Source: Algibacillus agarilyticus (GTDB taxonomy: Bacteria > Pseudomonadota > Gammaproteobacteria > Enterobacterales > Alteromonadaceae). Taken from it: a stretch of 56,500 bases of DNA. Positions 15,619 to 22,356 of the stretch are shown here, one piece after another. The stretch is from the NCBI RefSeq assembly GCF_003286125.1, contig NZ_QMED01000030.1:3342-59841 (forward strand), written 5' to 3'. A program made the position numbers and the translations under genes. The notes beneath the pieces are model-generated. The model saw only the letters and a program-made list of their open reading frames with translations. It searched no databases and was not told the DNA's origin. Every line of letters starts with the position of its first letter. The first letter of the stretch is position 1.

Positions 15619-17508
15619 ATGCATAAAGTAAAAATGAATACTTGGCTTTTGGCTATTAGCTCGATGGCGGTAGTGGGCTGTGCTGCAGTGTCTGACAATT
15701 CTTCTCAGCCGCCGGTTGCAAAGAGCTCGTCAATGTTTGTAAAAACCGATGGCGTGATCCCTTTTGATGATAAGTATCGTCGTAAATGGGGCGCGGCTGT
15801 TGTGTCTGATGTAGACCAAAATGGTTGGGAAGATGTAATAACAACTCAACATGGTACAAATGCGTTAATTTATTGGAACGAAGGCGGTACATTTTCTGAG
15901 CCTGTTGTTTTAATTAAAGGTGATACTCATGGGCTCGGTGTGTCGGATTATAACGGCGATGGCAAAGTTGACATCGTTGTTGCACAAGGGGGCGGTGATG
16001 GCGGTAACCCAAGACAACCAGCTTATTTTACGGTGAGCAAAGACCGGACCATAGAACGCTTAGGCACCTTTAACCACTTTAGACCGGGTCGTGGTCGTTC
16101 TATCAAATTTATTGATGCTAATAGTGATGCGGCACTGGATTTACTGGTAACGGGCTATGCGCCTAAAAAGGCTAAAAAGCTGACCACTAACCAATTATAT
16201 GGCAATGTAGGAGGCGAGTTTCATGATCCCATTACTTTGTCTATTCCGCATGATGCTTTATCAATGAAAGCTTTTACGACCGATGTTAATAATGATGGAA
16301 AAATTGATGTTATTGCACATAGTGGCAGAGACTTAACGTTATCAGTGAGTAATGGCGATGGGACTTTCACAGACTCAACCGAAGCAGTATTTGGCGAATT
16401 AGCGCAACTTAAATTTGTTAATAGCATCACAGAAGTTGATTACGATAATGACGGTGATTTTGATCTGTTTTTAAATCGTAGTCCTTTCCAATTTGAAGAA
16501 GAAGCCTACTACAACTCAGAGACCCGAGACTTCGCCTTTTTTGCCTTTCGCGATAAGTTCATGTTTGATAACTTAACGATTGAAGGTGACAACTTAGTTA
16601 TTGAGAATATTCAAGAAACGTGGGCGACTTACGATATTCAACTCGGCCAAGCTCGTAAGGTTATTGAAGCAACAAGAACTGAAAATTACACCGATGGCAA
16701 ATTAATTATCAAACCGGAAGAAGCTAAAGGCTGGCCTGAAGGTGAAGAACTTAAAGGTATGCACATTGGTTACTTAGGCAATGGTGAATGGCGAGTAGGT
16801 GGCTATGTTAAATCAAGACTGAGTGCGGTTATTAAAAATGTAACTTCACAACCAAAAGAACTTAAGCGTAAACCTTTACCCCCTAAGTTATTAGAAAACC
16901 AAAACGGTAAATTTGTTGATGTGACTAAATCATTAGGCATTAATATTACTGAACAAACAACTAATGCAGCTGCGGGCGATTTTAACAACGATGGTTTTGT
17001 TGATTTAGCGATCACTCCTTACGGTAACATGGCGCATAATGTGGCACATATGGTGTTTATGAATAAAGGTGGAAAGCGCTTTGAACAGCATATTGATGCG
17101 GGTTTAGATTCAGAAGAAGTGGGTGCAACCGGTGTGGGCATAACAACTATTGATTATGACCAAGATGGCCGATTGGATTTGGTATTTGGTAACGAGCGAG
17201 GCCGTTGGTATTTGGCTAAAAACCAGTTACCGGCAAGTAAACTGGGTCAATACATTGTCATAACCGTAGCGGCTTCACCAAAAAGTAACGCGCAACCTAT
17301 TGGCGCCCGCGTTGATATTTCTGCATGCGGCTTTAAACAAAGCCAATTAGTGGGGGCAAGTGGTGAAAGCTTCCATCATATGCTGAAAACCCGCTTACAT
17401 TTTGGTTTAGGTGATTGTGACGTGATTGACAACATAAACGTGACTTGGTCAAACGGCGAAACTAAAACGTTAACAAACGTTAAAGTGGGTCAAACCGTTG
17501 CATTGTAA
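15619..17508 (+). CDS. CRTAC1-like FG-GAP/VCBS repeat lipoprotein with ASPIC/UnbV domain
   Basis: 629 residues with lipobox VVGC (Cys21). At least seven calcium-binding-loop repeats are visible: DVDQNGWED, DYNGDGKVD, DANSDAALD, DVNNDGKID, DYDNDGDFD, DFNNDGFVD, DYDQDGRLD. These build a beta-propeller. The C-terminal ~110 residues are an ASPIC/UnbV domain (GARVDISACGFKQSQLVGAS; HFGLGDCDVIDNINVTWSNG). It is probably an outer-membrane-anchored binding protein facing the periplasm or the surface. No catalytic residues are recognised. It is followed by a strong terminator, so it is monocistronic. Confidence 0.85.
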   Translation: MHKVKMNTWLLAISSMAVVGCAAVSDNSSQPPVAKSSSMFVKTDGVIPFDDKYRRKWGAAVVSDVDQNGWEDVITTQHGTNALIYWNEGGTFSEPVVLIKGDTHGLGVSDYNGDGKVDIVVAQGGGDGGNPRQPAYFTVSKDRTIERLGTFNHFRPGRGRSIKFIDANSDAALDLLVTGYAPKKAKKLTTNQLYGNVGGEFHDPITLSIPHDALSMKAFTTDVNNDGKIDVIAHSGRDLTLSVSNGDGTFTDSTEAVFGELAQLKFVNSITEVDYDNDGDFDLFLNRSPFQFEEEAYYNSETRDFAFFAFRDKFMFDNLTIEGDNLVIENIQETWATYDIQLGQARKVIEATRTENYTDGKLIIKPEEAKGWPEGEELKGMHIGYLGNGEWRVGGYVKSRLSAVIKNVTSQPKELKRKPLPPKLLENQNGKFVDVTKSLGINITEQTTNAAAGDFNNDGFVDLAITPYGNMAHNVAHMVFMNKGGKRFEQHIDAGLDSEEVGATGVGITTIDYDQDGRLDLVFGNERGRWYLAKNQLPASKLGQYIVITVAASPKSNAQPIGARVDISACGFKQSQLVGASGESFHHMLKTRLHFGLGDCDVIDNINVTWSNGETKTLTNVKVGQTVAL

Positions 17509-17616
17509 ATTTGATTGTGATGGATAATTAACTTGTTGGGTTACTGATGTTATATGTTGAGACTGACTAAATTACACTGCTCAACTTGAATCCGCCATAT
17601 TAACTATTTGACAAAT

Positions 17617-17652
17617 AAAAGCCCCGCTAGGCATAAGCCAGCGGGGCTTTTT
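17617..17652 (+). terminator. Rho-independent terminator after the FG-GAP lipoprotein gene
   Basis: AAAAGCCCCGCT and AGCGGGGCTTTTT form a GC-rich stem with T tail, 109 bp past the stop. Confidence 0.85.
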
Positions 17653-17709
17653 AATCGTCCTTTTTATCCGCCGATATTTTTCAATGTGGCGTAACGATTG
17701 TGGCGTAAC

Positions 17710-17730
17710 GATGACTGTCTTGTACGATAG
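17710..17730 (+). repeat. Dispersed short repeat, GTCCYGCAYGA family (diverged)
   Basis: GATGACTGTCTTGTACGATA matches the core of the 6940 copy with a few changes. Confidence 0.35.
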
Positions 17731-17820
17731 TTATTACAATTCTTGAATAAAAGACCTAAAAAATGCATAGTACTGGCCAAAATAAAAACATTAACAAGAT
17801 ATACATAAAAGGAACTTACT

Positions 17821-18888
17821 ATGCGGAATTTAATTGTTGGTTTGGTCACCCTAGTGACGGCTGTGTTTACTGGAAATAGTTATGCTAATAACCAATCGGA
17901 GTTAGCTAAACATTTATATACAGCTAACGCGCCTAAACCTGCACAACGAGTGGCTCCTCAATACCCTCGTGCCGCGGCAAAACAAAGAAGAGAAGGCTGG
18001 GCAATACTCAATTTTGTTATTGATGAACAGGGGGAGGTTTCTAATATATTAGTAGGCGAAAACTCTGGTAGTGAAGATATAACCAAAGCCGCGGTACAAG
18101 CAGTGCAAAAGTGGCAATATACGCCAGCGATGGAAGATGGCAAGCCTGTGCAGCAGTGTGCAAATAGTGTGTTTTTAAGTTTTAAGATGGGCGACAAGCG
18201 CACAAAGGGCTTACCAGCAAAATTCAGAAGGCTTTATAAAAATGCCTTGCAAGCTAAGTCTGATGAAGATTATGAAGAGCTTGAAAATTTGCTAGAAAAA
18301 ATGAAAAGTAATAAATATCAACATCTTAGTGAAAACTCTTACTATCATTTGCTAGCGGCCGACTATGCAAAGCTTAAAGGTGATAAACATAGTCAAGTGC
18401 AACACCTACAATCTGTCATGCATTCACTTGAACTCCTTGTGAATGAAAAACAAAAACTGTCAGTGCTTTATCAGGTTTTTGATCTCCAAATACAACTTAA
18501 AAGATACAATACTGCTTATAAAACGTATAAAAAATTAATAAAATTACCTGCAGCAAAGCCGTACCTTGATGAACTTAAGACAACCATAGAAAAAATTGAT
18601 GGCATAGTGGCTAGCAATCAGAGTTTTACCTATCACGGAAATATTAAAGATAAGCGTTATTGGCAGCTTAACATGTCCCGTAAAGAGTTTAGCTTAACTG
18701 ATGTTAACGGAGAGTTGTCTAAGCTAGAATTACGCTGTGCGAACAAGCATCATGTTTACACAATAAAAGATAGATCAACTTGGAAAATTCCCGCGGGTTG
18801 GGATCAATGTCGACTATTTGTCTTTGGAGAGCCTAATGCTAGCTTCAACGTTACAGAACATCCATTTTCTGAGCATAGCGACACTTAG
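17821..18888 (+). CDS. Periplasmic protein with TonB C-terminal domain followed by TPR-like helices
   Basis: 355 residues. A signal peptide ends near residue 22 (GNSYA-NNQ). The TonB-C fold is at residues ~33-122: PAQRVAPQYPRAAAKQRREG, WAILNFVIDEQGEVSNI, AVQAVQKWQYTPAMEDGKPV. A helical, TPR-like middle follows (~130-255), then a short beta-rich end. Unlike a true TonB it has no N-terminal anchor or Pro-rich spacer and the domain is N-terminal, so it is unlikely to energise receptors. A binding or scaffold role in the periplasm is more likely. Confidence 0.75.
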   Translation: MRNLIVGLVTLVTAVFTGNSYANNQSELAKHLYTANAPKPAQRVAPQYPRAAAKQRREGWAILNFVIDEQGEVSNILVGENSGSEDITKAAVQAVQKWQYTPAMEDGKPVQQCANSVFLSFKMGDKRTKGLPAKFRRLYKNALQAKSDEDYEELENLLEKMKSNKYQHLSENSYYHLLAADYAKLKGDKHSQVQHLQSVMHSLELLVNEKQKLSVLYQVFDLQIQLKRYNTAYKTYKKLIKLPAAKPYLDELKTTIEKIDGIVASNQSFTYHGNIKDKRYWQLNMSRKEFSLTDVNGELSKLELRCANKHHVYTIKDRSTWKIPAGWDQCRLFVFGEPNASFNVTEHPFSEHSDT

Positions 18889-18930
18889 GCAAACTTTAAA
18901 CCTAAAGAGCATGCTGGCGTTTATAATTAA

Positions 18931-19330
18931 AAAAGTAAACGCATTCAATGGCATGTGAAAACGATGCAACGATTTAAACATCGGGTTCGACAGTTAACTA
19001 ACCGAAACTGGGGTGTATCGATGCACGATTAAATAAACAAGCTTAACCAATATCTTCGAGGCGGGATCAATTACTTTGGCATAGCAAATTGCTACCAACG
19101 GTGTGTTTATTAAGACCACTGGATAAGGCGCGGAGTTAGCATGTGGTTCTTGTAAATATTAAGGGCGGCAGTGGCGCAAGCCACGAACGAAAGTGAGGAA
19201 TTTGATTAAGCGAGGTCTAAATGTACAAGCAGCAGTCGCTTGTGGGATAACAAGCAAAGGCCATTTGGCGTAGCTCGAAAACCGTAAGCGCTTAATCAAC
19301 CGACGTACTTACCTGCTCAATTCGCGCGCA
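18931..19330 (+). pseudogene. Decayed 3' end of a group II intron maturase/reverse transcriptase
   Basis: Translated pieces match the thumb/X (maturase) and C-terminal region of intron-encoded proteins. KRIQWHVKTMQRFKHRVRQL and TNRNWGVSM precede a stop. Then come INKLNQYLRGGINYFGIANC and YQRC, then DHWIRRGVSMW, and in another frame VRNLIKRGLNVQAAVACGIT and SKG. Several stops and frameshifts separate them. No reverse transcriptase palm domain and no recognisable ribozyme domain V follow. It is a remnant without activity. The family match is from the well-known RGWINYF and KVRNLIKLG signatures. Confidence 0.75.
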
Positions 19331-19424
19331 TTTTTATACTTACTGTATTTTTAACAAATACGCTAACACATTGCTATTTATATAGTTTATTTACAAATAA
19401 AAAATTATCAAAGATAAAAATGCT

Positions 19425-19497
19425 CGATTTGCGTATTTTCTTGAATAGGTGTGCAAAGAATGGGAGTTGACCATAAACCCTGTGCCATAAATAAATA
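19425..19497 (+). repeat. Dispersed repeat R3, copy 3 (uninterrupted)
   Basis: CGATTTGCGTATTTTCTTGA, ATAGGTGTGCAAAGAATGGG, AGTTGACCATAA and on. It supplies the empty-site sequence for MITE-A copy 1. Confidence 0.65.
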
Positions 19498-19709
19498 TTT
19501 TGTTTAAAAACACCATCTGTATTTTTAAACATCATCACGAATATAGGCTGAGTGTCTTGATTGATAACAACCTGTTCATATAGTGGCGAGCCGAAATTGG
19601 GGTGCACGTATGCCATATGCGTTGATCAAAACTAACCCTGTACTTACCCATAAAACTACCGCAATATTGAAGTTCGTTATCATTTTTTCAATGTTTACTG
19701 TTACAAAAT

Positions 19710-21020
19710 ATGAATACCTCAGCAGATTTAAACACCATTGCTATTTTTAGCCCTAATGGTGGTGGCAAGCAAATGTTTAGTCAACGTTTAATTGACCAAC
19801 ACCAGCAACAAAACAAAAAAATTGGCTTAGTGTCTTTTGAAAGCCAACAACAAACATACGAACACGAACTCAAAATTGATTTGTCCGACATTACCAACGA
19901 GGTTGACCCTGGTACATTAGCCAAAGATTTTTTACCGGCTGACCAGCTCGGCCATCCGTTGATTAAATCAATGCACTTAACTCACAAATTAAATACCGGC
20001 TATCGCAGTTTAAGCTCAGGTGAAAGTCGAAAATTGTTATTACTCAAAGCCATATTTTCGGGTTGCGAAGCTATTATTTGTGATAACCCGTTTGATAGTT
20101 TAGATAGCGACTCTTGCCTTGCTTTATCGGTGGCGCTTGAACAGGTTCATAATAGTGGCGTGCACGTTATTTTAATGTTGAGTAACCTGATTGATTTGCC
20201 TACTTGGATCCCACAGCTCGCTTGGTTAAATAAACAACAGCTCGCCTTGGTTGGTGCCAATAATTCGAATAATGTGCGCATAATTCATAATAATTTTGCT
20301 GCGTTAGTTAAGCAACAAGGCGAATGGCCGCAAAACCATAAAAGGTTAGCGGATTATCCACATTCTGAAATGGCTAAATTAGTTAATTGCCAGGTTATTT
20401 ATAATGACAAAGCCATTTTTTCATCACAAAACCTGAGCATTAAACCCCTGCAACACACGTTAATTACCGGTGCAAATGGCAGCGGAAAATCGACGTTGCT
20501 GCAGCTTATTACTGGCGATTGCCCGCAATGTTTTAGCAATCAGGTTACGGTATTGGGTTACCGTAGAGGCAGTGGTGAAACAATATGGGATATTAAAAAG
20601 CACATTGGGCTAGTAAGTGCCGATTTGCATAGAAGCTACCGCGTTAATTGCAATGTATTAACGGTTGTTATTTCAGGTTTGTTTGATTCTATTGGCGTAT
20701 ACAAACCGGTTGAAAATAACCATATATCGTTAGCCAAACAATGGTTAAATAAAGTGGGCTTGGTGGATAAAAGCCAAACTTTATTTAATCAACTTAGTTA
20801 TGGTGAACAAAGGTTGGTGCTTATTGCACGTGCTTTAATTAAAGTGCCTTTAATGTTAGTACTAGATGAACCCACGCTGGGTTTAGATGAGAGTAATCGT
20901 CACCGCATATTGCAGTTTTTACAAAGCATAGAGCAACAGGCTTATTCTACCATTCTGATGGTTAGTCATCGACAAGATGAGCATTTGGCATTGTTTAAGC
21001 AAAAAATACAGTTAGCTTAG
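19710..21020 (+). CDS. modF: ModF-like tandem ABC ATPase with degenerate first domain
   Basis: 436 residues, two ABC domains. The second (from ~residue 225) is complete: Walker A GANGSGKST, signature LSYGEQRLVLIARAL, Walker B LMLVLDEPTLGLDE. It also has the ModF hallmark RRGSGETIWDIKKHIG and DSIGVY. The first domain starts almost directly at a weak Walker A (SPNGGGKQM), has signature LSSGESRKLLLLKA, and Walker B IICDNPFDSLD with Asn in place of the catalytic Glu. The protein is about 50 residues shorter than E. coli ModF at the N-terminus. No molybdate transporter gene is nearby and its role in the cell is unclear. Confidence 0.82.
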   Translation: MNTSADLNTIAIFSPNGGGKQMFSQRLIDQHQQQNKKIGLVSFESQQQTYEHELKIDLSDITNEVDPGTLAKDFLPADQLGHPLIKSMHLTHKLNTGYRSLSSGESRKLLLLKAIFSGCEAIICDNPFDSLDSDSCLALSVALEQVHNSGVHVILMLSNLIDLPTWIPQLAWLNKQQLALVGANNSNNVRIIHNNFAALVKQQGEWPQNHKRLADYPHSEMAKLVNCQVIYNDKAIFSSQNLSIKPLQHTLITGANGSGKSTLLQLITGDCPQCFSNQVTVLGYRRGSGETIWDIKKHIGLVSADLHRSYRVNCNVLTVVISGLFDSIGVYKPVENNHISLAKQWLNKVGLVDKSQTLFNQLSYGEQRLVLIARALIKVPLMLVLDEPTLGLDESNRHRILQFLQSIEQQAYSTILMVSHRQDEHLALFKQKIQLA

Positions 21021-21115
21021 CCTGTGTTGATTTTATGGATGTTTGTATACTATTAGTTTAAAGGCGTTAGTTCCTTGCTTTTTAACTTAATTATTAACCC
21101 GATGAGTTTTGATTT

Positions 21116-22051
21116 ATGAACTTGGTTCCATTCGCACAGCTTGAGGCAACAGGTGCGCTTGTTGATGTTTCTGAGGTGCTTAACGGCAAAAAATGTGGGT
21201 GTATTTGCCCAAGCTGTAAACGACCTTTAGTGGCAAAGCAGGGGGAAGTATACGAATGGCACTTTTCTCACGATGGCAAATTTGATAAAGAGATTGAGCA
21301 GGTTGAATGTGATTATTCATGGCATTCTGCAATCAAGCTTATGCTCAAGCAATTAATTGTTGAAGGTCAAGATCTTGCGTCTCCAGAATACAATCTTTTT
21401 ATACCTGAAATCGGCGAGTCTCGCTGCGTCACGACCGCAAAAATGCTGAAATATGTGAGTGCTGATATCACGGTGGCTGGCTTAGATGCCGTTATTGATG
21501 TTGAAGGCGTATTATTAGGGATCTTTTTTGCTCACAAAGGGCGATCGCTTGGTGATTATTCAAATAGCATAAAGGGCTTAATTGAAATCAATTTAGACAA
21601 ACTGCAGCTTGAATCAAAAAATAACAACACTGTTAACAGCACCAAAACACAATTAAAAACGCTGCTTTGTGAGCCGAATGTCGCTAAAACATGGTTATTT
21701 CATGTAAGAGAAGCCAGTGTATTAAATAACATTAAACTTGAGCTACAAAAGAAAGAAGCCGAAATAAAACGTCAATGCGAGCAAGCGCGTTTAAAAGAAA
21801 TTGAACAGGAGCAAGAGCGACAACGGCTTAATGAATCTGCCAGACAAAAATTTAAACAAAACGCACAGCGCAGAAAACAAGGTGCGCTGATGCACGATTC
21901 ATTAAAATTTAAAAATGACAAAGACAACGTTAAATCATCACAAAAAAGACAATATTATTGTGTCGCTTGCCAACATACCTATCAAGGCACTGAAATAGGT
22001 ATAAACCCTTGCCCTAAATGCAGTAGCCATTTTTATCGTTCTGAAGTTTAA
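21116..22051 (+). CDS. CoiA-like protein with terminal zinc ribbons
   Basis: 311 residues. The N-terminal CoiA-like zinc-finger block is CGCICPSCKRPLVAKQGEVY then EWHFSHDG, followed by a nuclease-like middle region (HSAIKLMLKQLI). A charged coiled coil lies at ~205-250 (KKEAEIKRQCEQARLKEIEQ). The C-terminal zinc ribbon is YYCVACQHTYQ...NPCPKC. CoiA is linked to competence in Firmicutes; in proteobacteria the function of such proteins is not known. Probably monocistronic. Confidence 0.65.
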   Translation: MNLVPFAQLEATGALVDVSEVLNGKKCGCICPSCKRPLVAKQGEVYEWHFSHDGKFDKEIEQVECDYSWHSAIKLMLKQLIVEGQDLASPEYNLFIPEIGESRCVTTAKMLKYVSADITVAGLDAVIDVEGVLLGIFFAHKGRSLGDYSNSIKGLIEINLDKLQLESKNNNTVNSTKTQLKTLLCEPNVAKTWLFHVREASVLNNIKLELQKKEAEIKRQCEQARLKEIEQEQERQRLNESARQKFKQNAQRRKQGALMHDSLKFKNDKDNVKSSQKRQYYCVACQHTYQGTEIGINPCPKCSSHFYRSEV

Positions 22052-22082
22052 CCCTGATTAAGCATGAAAATAGAGAAGGTTA

Positions 22083-22257
22083 TAGTCAAAGCGATCGGGT
22101 TTTAGGGGCAGGTTTCTAGTTCCAGACGAAACCGAAGTACTTACATCCATGTAAGCAAAGCAGTCAAGCTTCGAGACCCCATGAGCATATGTTCTACTAT
22201 GTGATTGGGGCGAGTAAGCGCTGACAATGAACCATAAAACCTGAGCGAGAAGACTAT
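22083..22257 (-). mobile_element. MITE-A copy 3, long variant (175 bp), inverted
   Basis: Same termini as copy 1 in reverse order (TAGTCAAAGCGATCGGGTTT ... CGAGAAGACTA), with TA on both sides (22081-22082, 22258-22259). An extra ~50 bp module follows the first terminus (TTCTAGTTCCAGACGAAACC to the CTTACATCCATGTAAG hairpin), also seen in copy 5. It lies between the CoiA-like gene and the GH78 gene, near both 3' ends. Confidence 0.82.
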
Positions 22258-22356
22258 ATCTATCAATATATAAATTGGTTTGTGTAACCAGGTAGCGATA
22301 TTCAGGCCTGTAAAGCGGCGAGGCGTGAGCCTCACCTTATAATTTGAGGGTGTTTT

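Noticed and set aside
19374-19616. 80-codon open frame on the minus strand
   Set aside because: It overlaps the R3 repeat and has no recognisable family or ribosome site; left unannotated.
22141-22335. 64-codon open frame on the minus strand
   Set aside because: It lies mostly in MITE-A copy 3; the repeat explains it.
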